This document shows, piece after piece, positions 17,731 to 25,878 of a DNA stretch of 64,000 nt. A program made the position numbers and the translations under genes. Source of the DNA: Fibrisoma limi BUZ 3 (GTDB lineage Bacteria; Bacteroidota; Bacteroidia; Cytophagales; Spirosomataceae). Numbering within the stretch: the first letter of the stretch is position 1; each line of letters opens with the position of its first letter. Below the pieces are notes generated by a model. That model had not been told where the DNA came from. It made no database searches and was given only the letters and a program-made list of their open reading frames with translations. The stretch is taken from contig NZ_CAIT01000010.1 of assembly GCF_000296815.2 (NCBI RefSeq), positions 310,001-374,000 on the forward strand, written 5' to 3'.

Positions 17731-19512
17731 ATGAATGTTCGATTGTGTATCCTTACACTGGTGCTTTTTAAGGCGCAACTCCTCTCCGCGCAAATAAATC
17801 GAGCCTACTTTCGACAACTGTCTGACGAACCCCAGTTTACATATGCCGATGCTTATTTGACCAACCGCTGGTTTGACTTTTACGATTCGATACAACAGCC
17901 CGCCAAACGACCAGCCATGCTGGCAGACTATAGCTTTATGAGGGCCGAGGCTAAAGGCCCTAAAGCAACTGCGTTAATGCGGGTCTTCTGGTGTCGTAAT
18001 CAGCAATTTGCCGATCTGTATTTCAGAAAGCAGGCACAGGGAGTCATTGACTCGCTGGTGTCAATTCGCCAATATGCTCACCAGCACAACCTTCAGGCAG
18101 AAGAAGGTATATGCTGGCTGGCGTGGTGCAAAGTTATCATTGAGCATTCGGGCAAAATGGACGAACGCAAGCGCCGGATACTAGTTTACGACGGGGCCAT
18201 TCGGGGGATGTCTTTACTGCAAAATTTACCCTTATCCGTTATTCATCAGTACCACGGAGCTACTTATGACATTATTCATCACGTCTGGTGGATAGGTATG
18301 TATTTCTTCAAGATTCAGGAATATGATTTAGCCAGACGGGCAGTGGCATTAGGTAACCAATGGGCTCATCCCCAACTGGATACCAAAGAGGAGCATCCTT
18401 ACGGCTACAACTATTACAAGTGGCAGTTCCTGAATGACTTAGGTTCTTGCCATTTGCGTTTAGGCAAGTTAAAGGAAGCGGCCTACTGGTACCAGAAAGC
18501 ATACACCTTTGGCCTTTCGTATGGCTCGTCGGTTCACTCGTCTGTTAGCTATGGGAATCTCGGCGTTGTATTGAGCAGACAGGGGAAACACGCAGCCGCC
18601 ATTCCATATTTGAAGAAAGCTATTGAAGCTGTTCGGCGCGGTAACGACCGACAGTCTGAGTTCAATGCAATGGTCCCGCTGTCGGAGGTCTATTTGAATC
18701 TCAAACAATACGATAAAGCCTATCCGGCTTTACTGCGGTCAATGGCACTGTATGATTCAGTACGTGCCTTTGTCGATCAAACGGATAGTCTGGATATCAT
18801 CCCGCTCTTCGCTGGCCTGGGTGAGGTTTATCAGCACCGGGGTGATTTACAGAAAGCCCTTTACTACACTCAACTGGCTAACCGACTGGAGGAGAAACAA
18901 CGCAAGAACGACGATGCCCGCATCTTTCATCAGAAGCAGGAAAAACTCGAAGCCGAAGCTTACCGGGTTAAATTGAGTCAGATTGACGCCGACCGCGATT
19001 ACGCCGTATGGCTGCGTAATGCGTCGATAACGGGGTTGGTGCTGGTTTTACTCATTTCTGCCCTCTACCTGCGTTACCAACGCAAGCGCCGACGTGAGGC
19101 AGAACAACAATTAGCGTTTATTACGCAGGAAGCACGAACTCGAACCGAGCAGCTTACTCAATTACAACAGCTACGGGAAGCAACCGCCAAATCGGCAACC
19201 GACGAAAACCTGCCCCACATTGCTGAGTTGATGGAACTGGCCATCCTGACCGAAGCCGACTGGGAGCGGTTCCGGCAGCTCTTTGAGCAGGTTTACCCAA
19301 ACTACCTGCTCCGGCTGCGCCGAAAACACACCATGCTCACCCCCGCCGAAACAAGAATCATTTGCCTGAGCCGTCTGTCACTGTCGACCAAAGAAATGGC
19401 CGATATGCTGGGCGTTTCGGCGGATACGATTGTCAAAACACGCTACCGAATTCGTAAAAAAACCAACCTGCCCGAAGGTACCGACCTGGGCGAAGCCTTC
19501 GCCGACGTTTGA
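17731..19512 (+). CDS. Membrane-tethered TPR regulator with LuxR-like HTH
   Basis: 593 residues from the ATG at 17731. A signal peptide ends near SAQ (residue 21). About 400 residues of helical TPR-like repeats follow (GYNYYKWQFLNDLGSCHLRLGKLKEAAYWYQKAY; YGNLGVVLSRQGKHAAAIPYLKKAI). One membrane helix (ITGLVLVLLISALYLRY, near 435) leads to a coiled coil and a C-terminal helix-turn-helix: MLTPAETRIICLSRLSLSTKEMADMLGVSADTIVKTRYRIRKKTNL. The layout fits a one-piece sensor with periplasmic TPRs and a cytoplasmic DNA-binding domain, a type common in Bacteroidota. The three secreted LolA-like genes lie downstream on the same strand after about 250 bp; control of them is only a guess. Confidence 0.88.
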   Translation: MNVRLCILTLVLFKAQLLSAQINRAYFRQLSDEPQFTYADAYLTNRWFDFYDSIQQPAKRPAMLADYSFMRAEAKGPKATALMRVFWCRNQQFADLYFRKQAQGVIDSLVSIRQYAHQHNLQAEEGICWLAWCKVIIEHSGKMDERKRRILVYDGAIRGMSLLQNLPLSVIHQYHGATYDIIHHVWWIGMYFFKIQEYDLARRAVALGNQWAHPQLDTKEEHPYGYNYYKWQFLNDLGSCHLRLGKLKEAAYWYQKAYTFGLSYGSSVHSSVSYGNLGVVLSRQGKHAAAIPYLKKAIEAVRRGNDRQSEFNAMVPLSEVYLNLKQYDKAYPALLRSMALYDSVRAFVDQTDSLDIIPLFAGLGEVYQHRGDLQKALYYTQLANRLEEKQRKNDDARIFHQKQEKLEAEAYRVKLSQIDADRDYAVWLRNASITGLVLVLLISALYLRYQRKRRREAEQQLAFITQEARTRTEQLTQLQQLREATAKSATDENLPHIAELMELAILTEADWERFRQLFEQVYPNYLLRLRRKHTMLTPAETRIICLSRLSLSTKEMADMLGVSADTIVKTRYRIRKKTNLPEGTDLGEAFADV

Positions 19513-19765
19513 TTGCCTACCTTATAACGGACTCTATTTTCTTACCCTTTCCTCTGACATGATTTAGTAGGGTAGGAAACAGTTGTTTTTAAAAGATTGA
19601 AAATCAACTTTTTAAAAATTGTCCGGCTCTTTGTCCGGGTCTCTTTTCCGGCTTAAAGGGCGGTAAAAGCTATGTTCATGTTCACAATAGGCGAAGTGTT
19701 TTCTGAAACGTTAGTCTACCTACTAAATCCTTTAATTTACAATACTTTTCCGTAACAAATCCACC

Positions 19766-20470
19766 ATGAAAAAGCTTGCACTCACCCTCTTGATTTTACC
19801 TGCTTTCTGGCTGTCAGCCACCGCCCAGACCCTGCCTACGGCTGACGAAGTGATCAACAAGTACATCGCTGCTATCGGCGGCAAAAAAGCTCTGATGAAT
19901 GTCAAAGATGTGACCTCTCTGTTATCACTGCAGGTTAACAATACCCCCTATCAATTAACAACTAAGCAAAAAGCACCGGCTAAGTCATTACAGATCACGA
20001 CTAATGACAACGGTCAACTTGTCTACAAAAGTGTAACTGATGGTACCAGTATGGTAGGGGTGAGTTCACAGGGGACTACGCCTGTCACAGGGCTCATTGC
20101 CAACCGTTCGATCATGGCGTATAAGCTATTTCCGGAGCTTTCGTACAAACAGGAAGGCATCAAATCAACTGTAGAGGGTAAAGAGCAGGTTGATGGACGG
20201 GATGCTTATAAAGTAACCAGCACGTTTGCCGATGGTACTCCATTATGGACGGACTACTACGACGTTGAAACCGGACTGAAGGTAAAGAACATTGGAGTAT
20301 TTGGTCAGGACGACACTAGAACTTCTAAGTATAGCGAGTATAAAGACGTAAACGGCGTGAAATTTCCATTTAGCGTTAACATCGTGTCGCCGAGCATGAC
20401 CATATCATTGAAAACGAATTCGGTACAGATCAACAAAGGCATCAGCGATGCCGAGTTTAATGTGCAGTAA
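19766..20470 (+). CDS. Secreted LolA-like protein, copy 1
   Basis: 234 residues with a signal peptide ending SATAQ. The motif LPTADEVINKYIAAIGGKKALMNVKD and the later KSTVEGKEQVDGRDAYKVTSTFADGTPLWTDYYDVETGLKVKN match the LolA/outer-membrane lipoprotein-sorting-like fold often annotated in Bacteroidota secreted proteins. It shares most of its sequence with copy 3 and is more distant from copy 2. It is the first of three tandem genes 26-28 bp apart, probably one operon. Cargo or partner is unknown. Confidence 0.88.
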   Translation: MKKLALTLLILPAFWLSATAQTLPTADEVINKYIAAIGGKKALMNVKDVTSLLSLQVNNTPYQLTTKQKAPAKSLQITTNDNGQLVYKSVTDGTSMVGVSSQGTTPVTGLIANRSIMAYKLFPELSYKQEGIKSTVEGKEQVDGRDAYKVTSTFADGTPLWTDYYDVETGLKVKNIGVFGQDDTRTSKYSEYKDVNGVKFPFSVNIVSPSMTISLKTNSVQINKGISDAEFNVQ

Positions 20471-20498
20471 AACCAAAACTATCCCCCAAAAACTTTCC

Positions 20499-21182
20499 AT
20501 GAAAACCTTACTCTTCCTCCTGCTTGGCCTCCCCGTTCTTTGCCTGTCGGCGTCTGCCCAGAGCCTCACCTCGGCCGATGAAGTGCTGAACAATTTCTTC
20601 AAAGCCGTTGGCGGCAAAAAAGCCCTGATGGCTATTAAGGATTTGAGTTATGAAGGTACTGTAGGCGGCAACACCCCGCTGCTTATTAAGCAAAAACCGC
20701 CTTTTAAGTCATTAAATGTGGCTACCGATGCTACGGGCAAAGTCACCTACAAACAAATCATCGACGGCAAACAGGTGTTCACCAAAGTAGGCGACAACGT
20801 AGTTCCGACAAACCCGGTAGACGCAGAGCGCAGCATTCTGAATGCGTTTATCATGCCTGAGTTATACCTGGCTCAAAAAGGGGTTAAATTAACCCTGGCT
20901 GGTACCGAGGCCATTAACGGCAAACAGGCTTACAAAGTTGTTTATACGGTAGCTAACGGGTCTTCGTCATGGTCTTCTTACTTTGACACCCAGACAGGCT
21001 TAAAAGTACGGTCGGTCTTCCCTGGTCAAGATGGTGCCGTTTGGACAGTAGAAGTCGATGACTACCGCGACGTAAACGGCATTAAACTTCCCTACCATTT
21101 TGTTGCCGGAGCGGCTGATGTACGAGTGAACAAGTACCAGATGAACACGGGCATTAGCGACACCGAGTTCAACGTGCAGTAA
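20499..21182 (+). CDS. Secreted LolA-like protein, copy 2
   Basis: The start is MKTLLFLLLGLP at 20499; an upstream in-frame start overlaps copy 1 and lacks a signal sequence. 227 residues with signal peptide ending SASAQ, then LTSADEVLNNFFKAVGGKKALMAIKDLSYEG and the conserved GTEAINGKQAYKVVYTVANGSSSWSSYFDTQTGLKVRSV. It ends GISDTEFNVQ, shared with its neighbours. The most divergent of the tandem trio, with insertion differences in the middle. Same operon as copies 1 and 3. Confidence 0.88.
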   Translation: MKTLLFLLLGLPVLCLSASAQSLTSADEVLNNFFKAVGGKKALMAIKDLSYEGTVGGNTPLLIKQKPPFKSLNVATDATGKVTYKQIIDGKQVFTKVGDNVVPTNPVDAERSILNAFIMPELYLAQKGVKLTLAGTEAINGKQAYKVVYTVANGSSSWSSYFDTQTGLKVRSVFPGQDGAVWTVEVDDYRDVNGIKLPYHFVAGAADVRVNKYQMNTGISDTEFNVQ

Positions 21183-21208
21183 ACCAAGTCAATTCCTTAC
21201 AAGAAATC

Positions 21209-21916
21209 ATGAAAAAGTTACTCCTTACCCTGCTTACACTACCTACGCTCTGGCTATCGGCTACGGCCCAGACCTTACCCACCGCTGACGAAGTGATCAA
21301 CAAGTATATCGCGGCCATTGGCGGTAAAGATGCCCTGATGAAGGTCAAAGACTTGACCTCCGTGGGCACAATGGTATACAATAATAGCTCAATACAGATA
21401 ACCTTAAAGCGTAAAGCACCCGCTAAGTCATTGACTTTACTTACGGGCGACAACGGCCAGCTTTTTTACAAAAATGTAATTGATGGTACCAATGTAGTCG
21501 ATATTACCCAGCAGGGAACTACCCGGCAAAACGAACAGGCTGCCCGACTGTCATTGATGTACAACCGTCTTTTTCCGGAGTTAGTGTTCAACGAACAGGG
21601 TATCAAATCAACTGTTGTCGGCAAGGAGCAGATCGACGGTCAAGACGCTTACAAGGTGACGAATACATTTGCCGATGGCACCCCACTGTGGACAAGCTAC
21701 TACGACGTTATCACTGGGCTGAAAGTACAGCACGTTATCAAGTGGGATCAGAATCGTACCGCAACGCTCAAGTCCAGCAATTACAAAGAGGTCAATGGCG
21801 TAAAGATTCCGCACAATTCGACGTACCAGGAAAATGACGGTGTAGTTTCTATGTCTAAAGTCAACTCGGTACAGATCAACACAGGCGTCAGTGACACGGA
21901 GTTTGCGGTTCAGTAA
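21209..21916 (+). CDS. Secreted LolA-like protein, copy 3
   Basis: 235 residues; signal peptide ending SATAQ, then LPTADEVINKYIAAIGGKDALMKVKDLTSVG, nearly identical at the start to copy 1. Conserved KSTVVGKEQIDGQDAYKVTNTFADGTPLWTSYYDV and closing GVSDTEFAVQ. Last gene of the tandem trio. The high identity with copy 1 at the two ends and lower in the middle suggests duplication with later divergence or partial gene conversion. Confidence 0.88.
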   Translation: MKKLLLTLLTLPTLWLSATAQTLPTADEVINKYIAAIGGKDALMKVKDLTSVGTMVYNNSSIQITLKRKAPAKSLTLLTGDNGQLFYKNVIDGTNVVDITQQGTTRQNEQAARLSLMYNRLFPELVFNEQGIKSTVVGKEQIDGQDAYKVTNTFADGTPLWTSYYDVITGLKVQHVIKWDQNRTATLKSSNYKEVNGVKIPHNSTYQENDGVVSMSKVNSVQINTGVSDTEFAVQ

Positions 21917-22306
21917 AGCGTCGTTAGATGGCTGTTTGCTGGTTTTCCAACAAAAACTAACAGCCAAGCTGGAGAAGCTCAACTACGTAAAACTTAGAAG
22001 GGCCACTTACAGCAATTGAGGGAAATTGAATACTGGTCAGCCTAGTTTTCTCAAGGACTTACAAGAGCCTTATCCTAAGCTTGAGGGGCGCTTGCTTCAG
22101 GCGGCTTGTTTACTAAATACCGCCTAATTTTATAGAGCTTTCATCAGTCAGGTGATTGACATTGCAATCTGTGATTGATGATTTAAAGTAAGTACCCACC
22201 TGCATCCGTATAGCCCATGTGAGCAGTTTTATATACGGATTTTGCCAACCTGCTTTTGCTATCGAGTCAGACGTACCGTCAGACCTTTACAGACGAGTAA
22301 AGAGCA
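21917..22306. other. Intergenic region without a clear gene
   Basis: About 390 bp between the LolA-like operon and the convergent 564-residue gene. No ORF with protein-like character is seen on either strand. One REP-like palindrome lies at its right end (22265-22285). Confidence 0.6.
22265..22285. repeat. REP-like palindrome, copy A
   Basis: Arms GTCAGACG and CGTCAGAC around TAC, the same imperfect palindrome as the copies near 24086, 24184 and 24230, in the inverted orientation. It lies just past the end of the 564-residue gene. Confidence 0.65.
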
Positions 22307-24001
22307 TCACAGCAAACTCTCCTTCACCTGCGTATCAAACACGCCCGTCAGTACGCGGCCGTTGCGCTTGACCTGTATCCAGATGCGGTAGTGGCCCGCC
22401 CTGGGGAACGCATACGGAAACTCAACCATGTTGTTGACGGCCATGGTGTGGTTCATCGCAGGCATGGCGGCCATGATGAGCTTATTTTTCTCTGGTTCGG
22501 GCAAACGCTTGAGCTTGGCTACGTAGGCATCGATACTGTCGCGGAAGAATTTAGCGTCGGGTAGTTTTACCGTTCGGGTGGTATCGGCGATGCGGTTGAC
22601 CAGCGACTCCTCGGCGGCCATTGAATACGTACCGACCGGATGCAGGTGAATGTACACCGTCCCGTCGGAGCGAACGATAGCCGCGTGGCCGCTCATGCCC
22701 AGATACGGCTCCAGCTTAGCCGCCCTGCCCTGCTCGTCGGCAACGGCAAATTTGAGCATGTACGGTTTGCCGGCTTCCAGAATCGGGCTGGGTTTGTCAG
22801 TCCAGACCATAGTCGAGCCGTCGTCCAGTTTGGCGCTGGCGCTAGGCTTGCCGCAACTGACCATATCATCGTCGAGGTGCAGCTTGCCAATCGCGTTGGA
22901 TTTGACGCCCATCGGTTCGGTAACCAGCCAGCTGTCGTCGGCATCCGTTGGCGTGCGGGCTGCGGCTTGCTCGGCAGATAGCTTGACAAAAGGTACCTCG
23001 ACCGTATCCGTCAATGTTTCAGCGTAGCCAGACTGGTACACGACATCGGCATAGAGCAGGTACCGGCCACCGGGTAGCGCCGGTAAGTTCGATTCATAGT
23101 GCAACGTATCACGCCGATCAGGGTGGAGGTGAGCAAACGCATCCAGGCCGGGTGTTCGGACCAGAAAGACGTGCATCAGCTTACCATGATCAGGTACGAT
23201 ATAGCTCAGGGGACGACGCCAGCGCCAGTTCCGAGAAAATCCGGTGGTATCGATTTGAATCGTGAGAGCAAGCTGACCGTTCTGGGGCTTCACAAGGGAG
23301 TTGATGGGTAACCGGCGGTAGAGCTGATCGGTCCGGTAATCGTCGGCCCAACTGTCCCACCAGGTCCGTCCGCCGGCCAGCAGCAAAACCAGCAGTACCG
23401 CACCGATGCTCATGCCAACAATCCGTTTCCGGCGAAACACAGGTGGAGCAGTCTGCCCGGGCTGAAGCGTTCCATCAGCCGAACTGGCCCCAATGATAGT
23501 CACCATCAGGACGACCAGCAGCAAACCAAGTATCGACAGAATGATACCGGTTTCGGCGGGCATGGTCCGCTGGGCTGTAGCTACCGACATCACCGGCGCA
23601 ACAACCGTTACTTTTCCGTCGGGGCCGTCGATCTGGAGTTCAACGCTCGTGGAGCCGCTTTCCATGAACCACACATCGCCGGTAAACTGCGTGGCCGAAA
23701 TAGCGTTGAGCTGATCGTGAGTAGGCGCCCCTTCATCGCCGGTCCAGAAATATACCGGCCGGGCCTGAATGGATGTAGCCTGCCCCTGCTCGACGAATAC
23801 GGTTACCTTGGCCGTTCCCGGCACAACGTCCGGCGGCTGAACATTAACCAGCACCCGATACTTACCGGCTTGTTTCTGCACCAGTACCCCAGGGCTGCCC
23901 ACATGAGCGTAGCTAATGAGCGAAAGAGCGAATGCATGAAAGAGTGCGTATAAAAAGACGATTCGCCTGATGTGTCGCGGCCAGGTTGGTATTAAGTTCA
24001 T
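22307..24001 (-). CDS. Membrane protein with two His-rich extracytoplasmic domains
   Basis: 564 residues. A signal-like helix (residues 13-32) ends SYA, after which the chain reads HVGSPGVLVQKQAGKYRVLVNVQPPDVVPG. I recall this opening in uncharacterised secreted or membrane proteins of other phyla, but could not check it. A soluble domain to about 150 is followed by two membrane helices (GIILSILGLLLVVLMVTIIGA and IVGMSIGAVLLVLLLAGG) and a large C-terminal domain with LMHVFLVR, DAFAHLHP, GMSGHAAIVRSDGTVYIHLHPVG and MAAMPAMNHTMAV. These His/Met motifs suggest metal, perhaps copper, handling. The order soluble domain, two helices, soluble domain resembles PmoB, but no relationship is claimed. 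The neighbouring membrane gene upstream is a likely partner. Confidence 0.8.
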   Translation of the reverse strand: MNLIPTWPRHIRRIVFLYALFHAFALSLISYAHVGSPGVLVQKQAGKYRVLVNVQPPDVVPGTAKVTVFVEQGQATSIQARPVYFWTGDEGAPTHDQLNAISATQFTGDVWFMESGSTSVELQIDGPDGKVTVVAPVMSVATAQRTMPAETGIILSILGLLLVVLMVTIIGASSADGTLQPGQTAPPVFRRKRIVGMSIGAVLLVLLLAGGRTWWDSWADDYRTDQLYRRLPINSLVKPQNGQLALTIQIDTTGFSRNWRWRRPLSYIVPDHGKLMHVFLVRTPGLDAFAHLHPDRRDTLHYESNLPALPGGRYLLYADVVYQSGYAETLTDTVEVPFVKLSAEQAAARTPTDADDSWLVTEPMGVKSNAIGKLHLDDDMVSCGKPSASAKLDDGSTMVWTDKPSPILEAGKPYMLKFAVADEQGRAAKLEPYLGMSGHAAIVRSDGTVYIHLHPVGTYSMAAEESLVNRIADTTRTVKLPDAKFFRDSIDAYVAKLKRLPEPEKNKLIMAAMPAMNHTMAVNNMVEFPYAFPRAGHYRIWIQVKRNGRVLTGVFDTQVKESLL

Positions 24002-24085
24002 TTTTTCTGCAATGCTGGTTTTATTTGTTTCTAGCGCTCTCTGCGGTTTTGATTCGGTCAGACGTGACCCGGTCTGGCGTGACCC

Positions 24086-24106
24086 GGTCTGGCGGTACGT
24101 CCGACC
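24086..24106. repeat. REP-like palindrome, copy B
   Basis: Arms GGTCTGGCG and CGTCCGACC around GTA, a diverged copy of the same element. The following bases CGCCGGGTTGTT are shared with copy D, so the repeat unit extends beyond the palindrome. Confidence 0.65.
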
Positions 24107-24183
24107 GCCGGGTTGTTTCTTTTGGGCCGGTCGTGAGACTGCTGGGTTTTTGATCGAACAATAACGGGACTAAGCCGTGACCC

Positions 24184-24204
24184 GGTCAGACGTGCCGTCA
24201 GACC
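24184..24204. repeat. REP-like palindrome, copy C
   Basis: Arms GGTCAGACG and CGTCAGACC around TGC, inverted relative to copies B and D. It continues CTTT as in copy A. Confidence 0.65.
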
Positions 24205-24229
24205 TTTGGCGCGAGACAGACATCATCTC

Positions 24230-24250
24230 GGTCTGACGGTACGTCTGACC
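24230..24250. repeat. REP-like palindrome, copy D
   Basis: Arms GGTCTGACG and CGTCTGACC around GTA, followed by GCTGGGTTGTT, parallel to copy B. With copy C it forms an inverted pair 25 bp apart. Confidence 0.65.
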
Positions 24251-24346
24251 GCTGGGTTGTTCTTAAGTCCGGGTCACGTCCGGGCTACGGAGCGCAAGGG
24301 GTGCTTCCTTCCTCCCTTTCTTCCCCTTCCTCCCCTTTCTCCTTTT

Positions 24347-25570
24347 TTACCTCACTACCCGTTTCATCCAGTTGCCCCACCAGAGACCAATTCGGGCGGA
24401 GATGGCCGCGTAGAGGATAGCAAAGCCAAAATTTTTGAAGAATACGGCGGGCGGTTCCAGCAGACTCGGGTGAAATTTATAGCGATACTTCCAGTCCGGA
24501 GAGCTATCGTACGACCATGCATTGGACAGAAAGAACCAGTTACGGGCGTAGGGTGATGTATGCAGAAATTCACCAAACGGCCATTGAACCGCCAGGAACA
24601 GTACCATAAAGACAACGGCTGCCAGACCTGCCAAAATCCAGTCGTTACCCTTGTACCGTTTCATGAGCTGATCCAGGGCGAAAGCCGGTACGATCAGCAG
24701 CAACGGAAACGAAAATGCCTGATAGGTCGTGATGGGGTTATAGACCGGACCAAGTTTGGGCGTAGCCGGAAATAAGGGCAGGCTCCAGTTGGGAATCAGT
24801 AGCGTTACCATGTAAACGAACGTGATGACTGTCAGCGGATTCTTCAGCAGCGAGGCCCTGCCGACAGCCAGCAAATACACTGGAAACGCGATAGCGGCCG
24901 TTGTGTAGCAAAGCGAGTTGTGCATCAGCCATTTGCCCATATTTTCCGACAGCAGTACGTATAAAACCGTTAGCAGCAGCCCGGCTGCAATGCCAAACAG
25001 CAGTTTTAGCCGGCTGGCCCGTCGCTGGTCCAGGTCGTTGGCGAGTGTCTGGCTGCGGGTACGGTTCTGCAACGCCAGCACACCAATCATGGCACCAAAC
25101 TGCACCATCATCATGCCCAGCACCAGTACGGTATGTGGGGGTGTCAGAATCTGGACATCCAGTCCGTAGGTGTTGTGCCACCAGTCATCGAAAGGGGCGG
25201 AGGTAAGCATGGCCATAGCACCCCATACACAATAGAGGGCACCCAGCGAGCCGTAGAAAATGCCCCAGAACCGAACCGAGCCGGCCCGCTCGGGGTGATT
25301 TTTCCGGAAGGTCATGCTCAGAATCTGGTAACCCGAAAATAGCCCGGATACGACAGCACCGACGTACATAACCAGATGCGGAGGGGCAAACAACCCGTCG
25401 CGGCCGATACTGATGTGCCACATGATGTCCCATAGCAGGCCCCAGACAATGCATAATGACGCAAAAACGACGGCATAAACGTATGTAGGTATGCCCAGCC
25501 GCCAGTCAATGGAGCGGGCCCGGACTGCCTCGGTCGAGGGCGAAAAGGAGGAAGGGATCGTTGATTCCAT
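24347..25570 (-). CDS. Polytopic membrane protein with duplicated WH/PPH motif
   Basis: The start is MESTIPSSFSP at 25570; the frame extends upstream but without membrane or conserved character. 407 residues, about ten hydrophobic segments. Two segments share a motif: DIMWHISIGRDGLFAPPHLV near residue 48 and DDWWHNTYGLDVQILTPPHTV near residue 118, i.e. D-x2-W-H-x3-G-x-D-x4/5-PPH-x-V. Such repeated Asp/His positions facing the same side of a membrane bundle often bind metal. It lies upstream of the His-rich 564-residue gene on the same strand with REP-like repeats between. I do not recognise the family. Confidence 0.8.
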   Translation of the reverse strand: MESTIPSSFSPSTEAVRARSIDWRLGIPTYVYAVVFASLCIVWGLLWDIMWHISIGRDGLFAPPHLVMYVGAVVSGLFSGYQILSMTFRKNHPERAGSVRFWGIFYGSLGALYCVWGAMAMLTSAPFDDWWHNTYGLDVQILTPPHTVLVLGMMMVQFGAMIGVLALQNRTRSQTLANDLDQRRASRLKLLFGIAAGLLLTVLYVLLSENMGKWLMHNSLCYTTAAIAFPVYLLAVGRASLLKNPLTVITFVYMVTLLIPNWSLPLFPATPKLGPVYNPITTYQAFSFPLLLIVPAFALDQLMKRYKGNDWILAGLAAVVFMVLFLAVQWPFGEFLHTSPYARNWFFLSNAWSYDSSPDWKYRYKFHPSLLEPPAVFFKNFGFAILYAAISARIGLWWGNWMKRVVR

Positions 25571-25878
25571 ACCCGTTTGTTGAAACAATATGAACCTGAA
25601 AATTTTTATACGACCTAAATTTTGTCTTAAGTTAATACGGATCGTTGATACGATGGTCAATCTGTTACCCAAATGGCTTATAGGCAGCCTGAAACGCCGG
25701 ATTGCAGGCCCGAAACCACAGCCGATTATCGGCACCTATGCATAGACAGTTAAAAAACAGTTTTCCCCTACGAGACGAAAAAAAACGTTGAGACAGGCAA
25801 GATGAGTGTTTAGCCGCATTGGACTAAACAAAGTCATTATAAGCAGGTTGCGTTTGTAGTACGTAACGACCTCTTTGT
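25571..25878. other. Divergent intergenic region
   Basis: 308 bp between the leftward membrane gene and the rightward P-type ATPase. No gene or palindrome of note is seen; AT-rich at 25590-25640, presumably the promoter region for one or both directions. Confidence 0.5.

Larger units (their letters stand above)
24002..24346. other. Repeat-rich intergenic region
   Basis: 345 bp between two leftward genes. It contains three REP-like palindromes plus tandem copies of a 15-bp unit beginning GTCTGGCGTGACCCG, and pyrimidine-rich sequence near 24310-24345. No gene is apparent. Copies C and D are inverted relative to each other and could fold into a long hairpin. Confidence 0.7.

Noticed and set aside
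21917-22306. Possible transposase remnant in the intergenic region
   Set aside because: Stop-interrupted translations have vague similarity to insertion-sequence proteins, but nothing that can be named.
23918-23960. Second copy of the GAGTGAA simple repeat
   Set aside because: This GAGCGAAAGAGCGAA-like sequence is the codons of the signal peptide of the 564-residue protein and does not form an inverted repeat.
22307-25570. Particulate methane or ammonia monooxygenase subunits
   Set aside because: Topology and His motifs recall PmoB, but the PmoA/PmoC signatures are missing and overall sequence does not match; no direct family assignment is made.
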